This document shows, in pieces, positions 1-5,855 of a stretch of DNA of 6,236 nt. The position numbers were made by a program, and so were the translations under genes. The stretch is from Coprothermobacter sp. (GTDB lineage Bacteria; Coprothermobacterota; Coprothermobacteria; Coprothermobacterales; Coprothermobacteraceae). Positions within the stretch are counted from its first letter, which is position 1. Every line of letters begins with the position of its first letter. Location of the stretch: the NCBI GenBank assembly GCA_003476705.1, contig DMVM01000011.1, positions 1 through 6,236 of the forward strand, read 5' to 3'. Under the pieces are notes generated by a model. It was given only the letters and a program-made list of their open reading frames with translations. It was not told where the DNA came from and did not search any database.

Positions 1-510
1 ATGGAGTGCTTCGAACAAATGTACCTCATAGCCTTTTTTGGCTAAATCAGCTGCTGCAGCTAAGCTGGCAGGTCCCGCACCTACACAAGCTACGGGAATG
101 TGGTTCTTTTTTTCTGTTTCTATTTGCTGTGGCTTGTACATTTCGTGGTCTGCTAGAAACCTTTCAAGTCTACCTATGGCGATAGGTTTTCCCATTTTAG
201 CCAAGACGCAGGATGCTTCACACTGATTCTCCTGAGGGCAGACTCGTCCAGTCATGGCAGGAAAGTTGTTCTTTTCCTTTATCTTGTAATACCCTTCTTT
301 GAATTTTCCTTCTTGTATTAACCCAATGAAGGCTTTTATATCAATGTTTACAGGACACCCTTGTATGCAGGTTGGATTGGGGCACTGCAAGCAACGAGAG
401 GCTTCCATAAGAGCTTGTTCCTCTGTGTAGCCTAGTGCTACTTCATCAAAATTCGTGATCCTTAGTTTGGGATCTTGCTCTGGCATGTGGATTCTGTCTT
501 TCAAAGGCAT
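1..510 (-). CDS. nfnB: NfnB, large subunit of NADH-dependent ferredoxin:NADP+ oxidoreductase (N-terminal part)
   Basis: Only the first 170 codons are present; the gene runs off the left edge. Seen: an N-terminal iron-sulfur region with Cys40, Cys43, Cys48 and Cys52 (CLQCPNPTCIQGC), then Cys91, Cys97 and Cys101, as expected for two [4Fe-4S] clusters of the GltD/NfnB/DPD family. A dinucleotide-binding loop, VGAGPASLAAA, follows at about 143-153 and opens the FAD domain. The N-terminus MPEQDPK...FDEVALGYTEEQA is typical of NfnB and of the GltD-like 'glutamate synthase small subunit' family. The nfnA gene immediately upstream decides for NfnB. In the known complex NfnB carries the bifurcating FAD and the NADP(H) site and pairs with NfnA in the cytoplasm. 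The start is ATG at 510, with GGTGAG at 517-522 overlapping the nfnA stop codon; the 7-nt gap suggests translational coupling. Usual family length is about 465 residues, so roughly a third is visible. Confidence 0.9.
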   Translation of the reverse strand, partial: MPLKDRIHMPEQDPKLRITNFDEVALGYTEEQALMEASRCLQCPNPTCIQGCPVNIDIKAFIGLIQEGKFKEGYYKIKEKNNFPAMTGRVCPQENQCEASCVLAKMGKPIAIGRLERFLADHEMYKPQQIETEKKNHIPVACVGAGPASLAAAADLAKKGYEVHLFEALH

Positions 511-517
511 AATAATC

Positions 518-1339
518 TCACCGACTTTCGTTGTCCAGCAAGGATAAACTTCTAGCTTCTTCTTCATTGTACATGCCTAGACGGGGAAGCAGCGTGTTCC
601 AGTCTACCATATGGCCATCAAGTTCGGGCCCCTCAATACAAGTTAGTACGGTTCCGTCTTTGTAACCTACACGGCAAGCTCCGCACATTCCTGTTCCGCA
701 AACCATGATACTATTCAGTGAAACCAACGTCCTGACTTTTAGTGGTCTGGTAAGATCTGAAACTGCTTTCATCATTACCGCCGGACCAATGGCAAGAACT
801 AGGTCCACAACTTCATTGGATAATATTCCCCTCAGAGCATCAGTAACAAAACCTTTTACACCATAAGAACCGTCATCTGTTGTGATGATGAGCTTTTCCG
901 ATATGTCTTGGAGTTCTTTTTCGAAAAGCAGCAGATTTTTGCTACGGGCACCAAGAATGATGGTAATGTTGTTACCGCAGGCACGCAGGTGTTTCCCCAG
1001 AGGGACCGCAGTGGCAGCACCGACGCCACCTGCTATGAGCACAACATTTCCGAACTTTTGACTGGGAAATGCATGACCAGTTGGCCCCATGATATCTTGA
1101 ATCTGCTCACCGACTTTCATCTTACCCAGCAATTTTGTACTCTTACCCACTTCTTGGAACACGATGTGTATGTTTTCTTCATCGGTGTCATACACGGTCA
1201 AAGGTATGCGTTCGCCTCTTTCATGGGGTAACACGATAACAAAATTGCCTGGTTTATATGCCTTGGCAATATGGGGTGCTCTTACTTTTATTTTCCATAT
1301 GTCTGGTGCTATGAGTTCTTTATCAACTAATTCGTACAT
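518..1339 (-). CDS. nfnA: NfnA, small FAD/[2Fe-2S] subunit of NADH-dependent ferredoxin:NADP+ oxidoreductase
   Basis: This 273-residue protein belongs to the ferredoxin-NADP reductase/PyrK-like family, also annotated as sulfide dehydrogenase beta subunit. Domains in order: a beta-barrel FAD domain with the flavin motif RIPLTVYD at 44-51; an NAD-binding Rossmann domain with GGVGAAT at 104-110, GARS at 130-133 and AIGPAVMM at 183-190; and a C-terminal [2Fe-2S] site with Cys214, Cys219, Cys222 and Cys234. In NfnAB this subunit handles NAD(H) and passes electrons through its cluster. NfnB couples NADH and reduced ferredoxin to NADP+ reduction, or the reverse. Cys214 sits where characterised NfnA proteins, as I recall them, have Asp (MVDGTGMCG there, MVCGTGMCG here). 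The start is ATG at 1339, supported by GGAGG seven bases upstream; an overlapping out-of-frame ATG at 1341-1343 is only three bases from that site. It is first gene of an nfnA-nfnB operon. PyrK is the main alternative, disfavoured by the nfnB neighbour. Confidence 0.92.
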   Translation of the reverse strand: MYELVDKELIAPDIWKIKVRAPHIAKAYKPGNFVIVLPHERGERIPLTVYDTDEENIHIVFQEVGKSTKLLGKMKVGEQIQDIMGPTGHAFPSQKFGNVVLIAGGVGAATAVPLGKHLRACGNNITIILGARSKNLLLFEKELQDISEKLIITTDDGSYGVKGFVTDALRGILSNEVVDLVLAIGPAVMMKAVSDLTRPLKVRTLVSLNSIMVCGTGMCGACRVGYKDGTVLTCIEGPELDGHMVDWNTLLPRLGMYNEEEARSLSLLDNESR

Positions 1340-1346
1340 ACATGAG

Positions 1347-1351
1347 CCTCC
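1347..1351 (-). promoter_or_regulatory. nfnA ribosome binding site
   Basis: GGAGG on the minus strand lies seven bases before ATG 1339. It selects that start over the out-of-frame ATG at 1341-1343, which is only three bases from the site. Confidence 0.85.
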
Positions 1352-1382
1352 GTATGTGAAATTGATTTCACGTTCATTGCCT

Positions 1383-1391
1383 ATTTTAGCA
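1383..1391 (-). promoter_or_regulatory. Extended -10 promoter of nfnAB
   Basis: The minus strand reads TGCTAAAAT, matching the extended -10 pattern TGnTATAAT with one mismatch. No good -35 hexamer lies 16-18 bp further upstream, which is usual for extended -10 promoters. It lies between the radical SAM terminator and nfnA, giving a predicted start near 1376 and a leader of about 37 nt. Prediction from sequence only. Confidence 0.5.
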
Positions 1392-1444
1392 TTTATGGTT
1401 CCACGAGAAGTAATAGATGAAATGAGTCGCTAAATAGGGGTATC

Positions 1445-1478
1445 AAAAAAGAAAGCCACCCTCTTGTAGGGGTGGCTT
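1445..1478 (-). terminator. Intrinsic terminator of the radical SAM gene
   Basis: A perfect 9-bp stem pairs 1453-1461 with 1470-1478 (AAGCCACCC with GGGTGGCTT) around an 8-nt loop. On the minus strand it is followed by T, C and six T residues (1445-1452). It starts 20 bp after the radical SAM stop codon and separates that unit from nfnAB. The plus-strand side lacks a T run, so it acts in one direction. Confidence 0.93.
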
Positions 1479-1498
1479 CGCCAAATACATTGCTTGAA

Positions 1499-2932
1499 CT
1501 ATGTACTTTCTTTGTGCTCTTCCTCAAACTTCTTTAGCTTTTGCTCTCGTTCTTGATAAAGTTTCTCCGCGTAACCCTTAATAGCAGGGTTAGTCAGATA
1601 GCGCTCCTTCCAAATTCCATCAAAGACTTCTTTTACCTGCTTGCTGTATTCGTCAAGGAAACTCTTTATGTTGTTGTCAACTACTATAACTTCTGCACCC
1701 TCGTGAGTTGGCTTTGGATGTGTCTTCTCAACAATTTCTCTGAGTTTGTCTGGGTTGTCGATGATCTGGCAGGGTAGAAGTAGGTTGTCGTCAAAGGGTT
1801 GGTGAGCTCTAATGGCTTTCATAAAATCACTACTTAGTGCCTCTTTGAGTGATTTTTCTTTGATGTTATCGGTGGAAAAGTGAACAAAGATGCATGGTTC
1901 CACATCTCCCTTGGAGTTTATATGAATGTAACGGCGCCCTCCTGCAATACAGCCGCCAACGTAAGGTGCATCGCCCCAGAAGTCCATCATGAACAAAGGT
2001 TTTTCCAGTCTAACATGTTGAACTGTATCGTAAAGTTTCTTACGTTGCTCAGGTGTGGGCATCAAGCTGGTATCTGGATCTTTGCCTACGGGCATGAACA
2101 GGAAGTACCATCCAAACAACGCTCCCTTGTCGATAAGAAAATCATAAAACTCATCGGAGGTAACTGTGTCAGCATTGATGCGCGTATAAGTAATAGATAC
2201 ACCAAAGGGAATACCATTGGCTTTAAGTGTATCCATAACTTTAACAATGTTGGCAAACATGCCAGGGCCTCGGCGCTGGTCAGTTTCTTTTTCCCAACCT
2301 TCTATGGATATAACGGGAACAATGTTGCCAACTTCCATAAGTTGTTCGATCATTTTGGGGTTCGTAAGCAAAGTACCGTTAGTGAATGTATGAAGAACCA
2401 CATCTGGATGGTTCTTGGCCACTTCAAACAAGTGAGGGTAAACAAATGGCTCTCCACCCAAAATGGTATACAGGTAAGTGCCAAGTTCTTCGCCTTCCCT
2501 GATTATGCGGTCAAATAATTCAGGGGGCATGTCGTCCTCGCGGGTATACAAGCCGGCATAACAGCCTACACAAGACAAATTACATCTCATAGTAGGGCTT
2601 ATCAAAATCGTGAAAGGGCCAGGAAAACCATATTTCTTTTCGGTGTCAATTTGCTTTTGTACGCCGATAGCTAATTGGTTAATAAAGAAATTGTAAGCAA
2701 GACGTTCCAAGAAAACAGGATCGACCTCATTGAACACTCTCATAATGAGAGGGTGGTATACTCCACCTGGTTCGAGATAAGTTCTTGCAACCCGCAAATT
2801 CTCCTTATACCTCTCTGGGAAAAGTGATTCCGCCAGGTTAAGGATCTTCGTTAAATTCTCCTCTGGGTTCTGCTTCACATACCTTAATGTATATTTCAAA
2901 GCAGTACCCATAGCTGATGTTTTCAATGACAT
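1499..2932 (-). CDS. Radical SAM enzyme with SPASM-like C-terminal cysteines, substrate unknown
   Basis: The protein has 477 residues from ATG 2932. Seen: an N-terminal helical region of about 105 residues; the radical SAM signature CNLSCVGCY with Cys117, Cys121 and Cys124, which bind the [4Fe-4S] cluster that cleaves S-adenosylmethionine; the SAM-binding GGEP motif at 159-162; and a C-terminal region with Cys328 (GGCIAGGRRY), Cys347 (GDVEPC) and Cys388 (LLPC) that resembles a SPASM/twitch auxiliary-cluster domain. The last 85 or so residues are charged and helical. The family (COG0535-like) modifies peptides, cofactors or lipids. No precursor peptide or pathway partner is adjacent, so the substrate is unknown. 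A frame from GTG 2944 would add four residues (MVKS), but those codons overlap the ribosome binding site, so ATG 2932 is preferred. It is apparently monocistronic, between the triplicated promoter region and a strong terminator. Confidence 0.9.
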   Translation of the reverse strand: MSLKTSAMGTALKYTLRYVKQNPEENLTKILNLAESLFPERYKENLRVARTYLEPGGVYHPLIMRVFNEVDPVFLERLAYNFFINQLAIGVQKQIDTEKKYGFPGPFTILISPTMRCNLSCVGCYAGLYTREDDMPPELFDRIIREGEELGTYLYTILGGEPFVYPHLFEVAKNHPDVVLHTFTNGTLLTNPKMIEQLMEVGNIVPVISIEGWEKETDQRRGPGMFANIVKVMDTLKANGIPFGVSITYTRINADTVTSDEFYDFLIDKGALFGWYFLFMPVGKDPDTSLMPTPEQRKKLYDTVQHVRLEKPLFMMDFWGDAPYVGGCIAGGRRYIHINSKGDVEPCIFVHFSTDNIKEKSLKEALSSDFMKAIRAHQPFDDNLLLPCQIIDNPDKLREIVEKTHPKPTHEGAEVIVVDNNIKSFLDEYSKQVKEVFDGIWKERYLTNPAIKGYAEKLYQEREQKLKKFEEEHKEST

Positions 2933-2938
2933 ACTCTT

Positions 2939-2946
2939 CACCACCT
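2939..2946 (-). promoter_or_regulatory. Ribosome binding site that fixes the radical SAM start
   Basis: AGGTGGTG differs from AGGAGGTG at one base and lies six bases before ATG 2932. The in-frame GTG codons at 2944 and 2941 fall inside this site and have no comparable site at the right distance, so ATG 2932 is the likely start. The same sequence occurs in each upstream repeat copy. Confidence 0.8.
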
Positions 2947-2955
2947 CTCTTATGG

Positions 2956-2984
2956 ATTATATACCCTTAAGCTGATGTTTTCAA
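2956..2984 (-). promoter_or_regulatory. Junction-created promoter P1 for the radical SAM gene
   Basis: The -35 hexamer TTGAAA (2979-2984) comes from the Leu-Lys codons of the middle repeat copy. The -10 hexamer TATAAT (2956-2961) comes from the proximal copy. The spacer is exactly 17 bp. This matches the sigma-70/sigma-A consensus at 11 of 12 positions. Predicted transcripts start near 2949-2950 with a leader of about 18 nt containing only the true ribosome binding site. Confidence 0.75.
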
Positions 2985-2990
2985 TGACAT
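2967..2990 (-). other. Decoy minigene MSLKTSA-stop, middle repeat copy
   Basis: ATG at 2990 is followed by six codons identical to the start of the radical SAM gene (the seventh, GCT, is completed across the junction). It ends at TAA 2967-2969, formed by the start of the next unit. It has its own AGGTGGTG six bases upstream, so transcripts from further upstream should be translated here. Its stop lies 34 nt before the real ATG. Whether the heptapeptide has any role is unknown. Confidence 0.55.
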
Positions 2991-3013
2991 ACTCTTCACC
3001 ACCTCTCTTATGG

Positions 3014-3042
3014 ATTATATACCCTTAAGCTGATGTTTTCAA
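3014..3042 (-). promoter_or_regulatory. Junction-created promoter P2 for the radical SAM gene
   Basis: This has the same structure as P1: TTGAAA at 3037-3042 from the distal copy, a 17-bp spacer, and TATAAT at 3014-3019 in the middle copy. Transcripts from here would begin near 3007 and pass through one decoy minigene before the real gene. Confidence 0.72.
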
Positions 3043-3048
3043 TGACAT
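3025..3048 (-). other. Decoy minigene MSLKTSA-stop, distal repeat copy
   Basis: It is identical to the middle-copy minigene: ATG 3048, seven codons, TAA at 3025-3027, and the same ribosome binding site. Only transcripts from the ancestral promoter region or read-through from the upstream operon would include it. Confidence 0.5.
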
Positions 3049-3071
3049 ACTCTTCACCACCTCTCTTATGG

Positions 3072-3077
3072 ATTATA
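3072..3077 (-). promoter_or_regulatory. -10 element of the presumed original promoter
   Basis: TATAAT in the distal copy is followed by the same leader as in the other copies. Outside the repeat, however, the -35 position at 16-18 bp spacing reads only AATAAC or close variants, a poor match, and there is no TG extension. The original promoter is therefore predicted weak or activator-dependent compared with P1 and P2. Confidence 0.45.
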
Positions 3078-3091
3078 TACCCTTAAATATG

Positions 3092-3149
3092 TTAGTTATT
3101 CACGTTGATTGCAAAGAACTGCTGAATAGTCCTTATTTTAAATAACTAA
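3092..3149. repeat. 9-bp inverted repeat between the sigma operon and the radical SAM gene
   Basis: TTAGTTATT at 3092-3100 is the reverse complement of AATAACTAA at 3141-3149, separated by 40 nt. It could be an operator pair or a loose hairpin upstream of the radical SAM promoter. The sequence is AT-rich, so chance is possible. No convincing intrinsic terminator for the upstream operon is visible in 3087-3171. Confidence 0.3.
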
Positions 3150-3171
3150 AAGTTGTTTTTGTATACATAGA

Positions 3172-3822
3172 TTAAGGCCTTTTTGTTTCAACTACTAACA
3201 CCGGATACGTAAATCCAGTGTTTGTTAAGAACGAGTTGAAAACACTGTCTATGGAAGTTGACGTCGCTGAGAAATACCAGCCTGGACTTAAGGTGCGGTA
3301 CTGTAATGCCCCAAGTAACCTTTTTTGATCTACGATCCATCCCTCATGGTTAAGGTAATCTGGAACTGGGATAGCATTCAGTTCCTCGAGTAATGCTTGA
3401 AGTTCGTTTGTAGGTGCATTTATTTGATATAAGGTTGAGGGTATTACTACTTCCTGTAAGCCAAGTCCGGAAGTTTCAAAGGGCGATTCGAAAGTGCTTT
3501 CTAGCCGCTGTTGTCCGTTCCCTGCTGTTTTGTAAACCATGGTCAGTGGGGTCATATGAGCGAAGGTATTGGTGAAGAGAAACAATGCAAGCGTTGTGGC
3601 AATAATTGTCCCAAGTACTCCTGTGCTGTATTGAACTGTTCTACCGTAACTTTGCTCTGGGCTAGTTTTTATTAGAGGAATAGCTACTATTAGGAGCTCG
3701 CTGAATTCTTTTTTCCATGAAGTGGGTAAGAATACCCACCACCAGGGCAATACGATTTGCTGGTGTTTTTCTATGGATTCTAAGATTGTGTTGAGTAGAA
3801 ATGCCTTAATATTCTCCATCAT
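3172..3822 (-). CDS. Single-pass membrane protein, candidate anti-sigma factor
   Basis: I do not recognise the family. The protein has 216 residues from ATG 3822. It has a cytoplasmic-looking N-terminus of about 65 residues with a WWW run near 27-29, one transmembrane segment at about 67-88 (GVLGTIIATTLALFLF), and an outer domain of about 125 residues without cysteines. Gene position suggests the role: it overlaps the end of the ECF sigma gene by 17 nt and has the topology of membrane anti-sigma factors. The usual zinc-finger motif HxxxCxxC is absent and the protein has no Cys at all, so the role is inferred from context only. The frame extends upstream to ATG 3843 and TTG 3846, but no ribosome binding site precedes those codons. 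GGAG at 3833-3836 precedes ATG 3822 by ten bases, and ATG 3819 is a near-equal choice. It is last gene of the operon. Confidence 0.7.
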   Translation of the reverse strand: MMENIKAFLLNTILESIEKHQQIVLPWWWVFLPTSWKKEFSELLIVAIPLIKTSPEQSYGRTVQYSTGVLGTIIATTLALFLFTNTFAHMTPLTMVYKTAGNGQQRLESTFESPFETSGLGLQEVVIPSTLYQINAPTNELQALLEELNAIPVPDYLNHEGWIVDQKRLLGALQYRTLSPGWYFSATSTSIDSVFNSFLTNTGFTYPVLVVETKRP

Positions 3823-4330
3823 TGTTAAGACGCTCCAACTCATCAAAAGGTTTCACATAGTCCCTAAGTGCTCTTAGGGCTCTGTATTGAAGCATTTTCA
3901 CCGCCTGAGGAGTTTTTCCCATTATCTGTGCCGTTTCCTGCACAGTATAGTTCTTAAAAAACCTCAGTTCGATGACTAGTTTTTGAGGCGCTGGTAACTT
4001 ATCTAGAGCATCATGCAGATCCATGAATTCTTCTTGATTTTGAGATGAGCAAGCTGCAACGTTGCTTTCCCATTGTTCATCTTCTTCCTCGATAAGTAGG
4101 CCTCTATGACGGTAGTAGTCCATGAGCACATTCCTAGCAATTGCAAACAGCCAGGCTTCCAGCTTTTCGGTATTCTTTAGGGTGAGTCGCTTTTCCCATG
4201 CCTTTGCCATGGTCTCCTGTGTGAGCTCTTCTGCAACTTCCATATTCTTTACGGAACCGAGCAGAAAAAACTTTATACGTTGATACAAGACCTCATCTGA
4301 GAACAAGTGCTGCCAATTTATTTCAGGCAT
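3806..4330 (-). CDS. ECF-subfamily RNA polymerase sigma factor
   Basis: This 174-residue protein has the two-domain layout of extracytoplasmic-function sigma factors. Region 2 spans about 10-80 and includes AEELTQETMAKAWEK (core polymerase and -10 contacts) and AWLFAIARNVLMDYYRHR (-10 recognition). An acidic linker follows (LIEEEDEQWES). Region 4 spans about 107-160 (ALDKLPAPQKLVIELRFFKN, then VQETAQIMGKTPQAVKMLQYRALRAL), a helix-turn-helix for the -35 element. It would direct polymerase to a small set of stress promoters and is usually held by a membrane anti-sigma factor, for which the overlapping downstream gene is a candidate. The ATG start is preceded by AAAGGA at 4336-4341, five bases upstream. 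Only 13 nt separate it from the chemoreceptor stop, so they are probably co-transcribed. Target promoters cannot be deduced here. Confidence 0.93.
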   Translation of the reverse strand: MPEINWQHLFSDEVLYQRIKFFLLGSVKNMEVAEELTQETMAKAWEKRLTLKNTEKLEAWLFAIARNVLMDYYRHRGLLIEEEDEQWESNVAACSSQNQEEFMDLHDALDKLPAPQKLVIELRFFKNYTVQETAQIMGKTPQAVKMLQYRALRALRDYVKPFDELERLNNDGEY

Positions 4331-4343
4331 TGGAATCCTTTAG

Positions 4344-5837
4344 CTAGAAGCGCTTAAGGACATCATTAAGAAGTCTTGTAAGATCTTCGGACTCTTTTTC
4401 AAGTTGTTTGCGAAGCGACAAAGTCATTTCCTTGTTTCCATCTTCGTAAGCTTTTTTCAGTTGAGCAGCGGTACTGTGTAGTTTTTCATGTGCTTCACCG
4501 ATGCGTGGCCATAGATCTTGATATTGAGATCTCGGGGTAGCCACGTCATAGAACAGCCCGAATATGCAGAAATGAGGGTCAACAATGGAGGTCCAAACTT
4601 TTCCAGATGCTATTGTGTCTAGAATTTGGCTTAGCCAATCTTTGTGGTATTGGACGGCTTCGGCAAGCATTTGCTTGGTTTCTTCCTCGGTGAGAGTCTT
4701 GAAATCAAGACAACTCAACATGCTGTCTCTGAGTTGGATCGCCGCGGTGGAATTCTGTTTGTAGACAGTCTGCAAGTGCCTTTGCAGCTGTTCCATGCCA
4801 TTTTTCAAAGCTTCCGAAAGCTCGGCAACTTTGGCTGTGTCTTCCGCTAACGATTGAACAGTCATGGCAGCTTGAGAAGTAGCTTTATCCTGTTCTTTTA
4901 GGTTATTACTTACTTCAGTCACGGAACTTGAAATTTCCTGTACGCTAGAGAGTATGGCGTTGAGGCTGTTAGAAAGGACTCTTGTGGTGTCACCCATGTT
5001 CGTAATCAGCTCTAATACGGTTTGAACAGATTCTACTGCTGAGCCAACAGTATTTGAAAAGTTCTTCAGTTGAGTCGCGATTTCGTCAGCTGCATCCTTA
5101 CTTTTTTCCGCTAGTTTTCTTACTTCGTCAGCAACTACTGCAAAGCCTTTCCCGGCTTCTCCAGCTCTTGCCGCTTCAATAGCGGCATTGAGTGCCAAAA
5201 GGTTTGTTTGTTCCGAAATATCTGAAATGGCCTCAACTATGCCAGAAATATGTTGGGAAAGATTTTCCAATTGATCAATCTCGTGCTGTACCGAAGTAAC
5301 CTTGGAAAAAACTTGATCGAAACTTTCGATGGTATTAGAAATGTTCTTGATTTGTTCTTCTACATGTTCCTTTATTCTTTGAGAAAACCCGTCCAGTTGA
5401 ACAGTGCTATCGTACACACTACTACTTGAAGCTGATAATTCCTCTGTACTAGCGCTTAACTCTTCACCGCTTGCTGCCAGCGCTTGTACTTTGTTCGCAA
5501 TTTCTTCTGCCGCTTCCATATTTCCAAAAGCGAGCTTCATAGAATCCTCCAGCATAAACTGTGCCTGGTGAACGTTGGACGTGGCATCTCTGAAGGCGAA
5601 GAATGTATCTCTCACAAACAATCTAATCTTCTGGACTAGTTTGTCAAGGGAGTCTAAGAAACGACTCCAAAACGTGGTCGTAACCGGCTTTCGCACAGTT
5701 AGATCCAGGTTACCAAGATAGTTGAAATAAGTGGAAATGTCTTTCGGTACTTTTTGTTTCCAAATCAAAAACCCCAACAATAAGCCAAACGCCAATCCAA
5801 TTAACAAACTTACAAAAATCATAAGACCGCCATCCAT
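4344..5837 (-). CDS. Membrane-anchored methyl-accepting chemotaxis-type receptor with C-terminal CZB zinc-binding domain
   Basis: The protein has 497 residues from ATG 5837. An N-terminal membrane segment (about 6-26, [20 protein letters not shown]) is followed directly by cytoplasmic sequence, with no periplasmic ligand domain and no clear HAMP domain. A long coiled-coil signalling domain spans about 95-360. Its conserved hairpin tip at about 202-243 includes [20 protein letters not shown] and [18 protein letters not shown], the region that contacts CheA and CheW. The C-terminal 100 residues form a CZB domain with His398 (YHKDW), Cys424 (FCIFGLFY), His450 and His454 (AHEKLH), the 3His-1Cys zinc set. 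CZB proteins are known to respond to zinc or to oxidants such as hypochlorous acid through the Cys. It probably senses a cytosolic redox or metal signal. No che genes are near; it precedes an ECF sigma gene. A GTG at 5852 would add five residues but overlaps the ribosome binding site. Confidence 0.93.
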   Translation of the reverse strand: MDGGLMIFVSLLIGLAFGLLLGFLIWKQKVPKDISTYFNYLGNLDLTVRKPVTTTFWSRFLDSLDKLVQKIRLFVRDTFFAFRDATSNVHQAQFMLEDSMKLAFGNMEAAEEIANKVQALAASGEELSASTEELSASSSSVYDSTVQLDGFSQRIKEHVEEQIKNISNTIESFDQVFSKVTSVQHEIDQLENLSQHISGIVEAISDISEQTNLLALNAAIEAARAGEAGKGFAVVADEVRKLAEKSKDAADEIATQLKNFSNTVGSAVESVQTVLELITNMGDTTRVLSNSLNAILSSVQEISSSVTEVSNNLKEQDKATSQAAMTVQSLAEDTAKVAELSEALKNGMEQLQRHLQTVYKQNSTAAIQLRDSMLSCLDFKTLTEEETKQMLAEAVQYHKDWLSQILDTIASGKVWTSIVDPHFCIFGLFYDVATPRSQYQDLWPRIGEAHEKLHSTAAQLKKAYEDGNKEMTLSLRKQLEKESEDLTRLLNDVLKRF

Positions 5838-5842
5838 ATGCA

Positions 5843-5849
5843 CCCCTCC
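5843..5849 (-). promoter_or_regulatory. Ribosome binding site that fixes the chemoreceptor start
   Basis: GGAGGGG, with its GGAGG core at 5845-5849, lies seven bases before ATG 5837. The longer frame from GTG 5852 would run through this site, so ATG 5837 is preferred. Confidence 0.8.
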
Positions 5850-5855
5850 CACATA

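Larger units (their letters stand above)
2912..3086 (-). repeat. Three perfect tandem copies of a 58-bp promoter/RBS/start-codon unit
   Basis: Copies lie at 2913-2970, 2971-3028 and 3029-3086 with no mismatches; base 2912 extends the match by one. On the minus strand each unit holds, in order, TTAAGGG, the -10 hexamer TATAAT, the ribosome binding site AGGTGGTG, and ATG followed by codons for SLKTS and most of an Ala codon. The copy at 2913-2970 belongs to the real gene; the two upstream copies are duplicates. The ancestral junction sequences share only about one base, so the first duplication did not need long homology. Perfect identity suggests recent expansion, or possibly an assembly artefact. 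Confidence 0.97.

Noticed and set aside
1..510. Glutamate synthase small subunit (GltD) as the product
   Set aside because: The N-terminus fits both families, but direct coupling to nfnA upstream indicates NfnB. The C-terminal part outside the window would confirm it.
1397..1402. GGAACC on the minus strand as an ECF-type -35 element for nfnAB
   Set aside because: It lies only 8 bp from the TAAAAT box, and no ECF-like -10 sits at the usual 16-17 bp spacing. It probably falls in the spacer by chance.
908..1433. Two plus-strand open frames (908-1231 and 1164-1433)
   Set aside because: Both are antisense to nfnA (the second also crosses its promoter) and have no ribosome binding site or protein-like pattern.
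1880..2518. A 212-codon plus-strand open frame
   Set aside because: It lies wholly antisense to the radical SAM coding region, whose motifs are clear. The translation is rich in Asn, His and Cys with no recognisable domain.
2912..3086. CRISPR-like array
   Set aside because: The copies are directly contiguous with no spacers, and there are only three. The unit is a promoter/start region.
3141..3167. Short hairpins (AACT-AAA-AGTT, and the palindrome TGTATACA) as terminators
   Set aside because: The stems are only 4 bp, AT-rich, and lack a following T run on the minus strand.
3820..3846. Upstream starts TTG 3846 or ATG 3843 for the candidate anti-sigma gene
   Set aside because: No ribosome binding site precedes them and they would lengthen the overlap with the sigma gene. 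ATG 3822 has GGAG at an acceptable distance.
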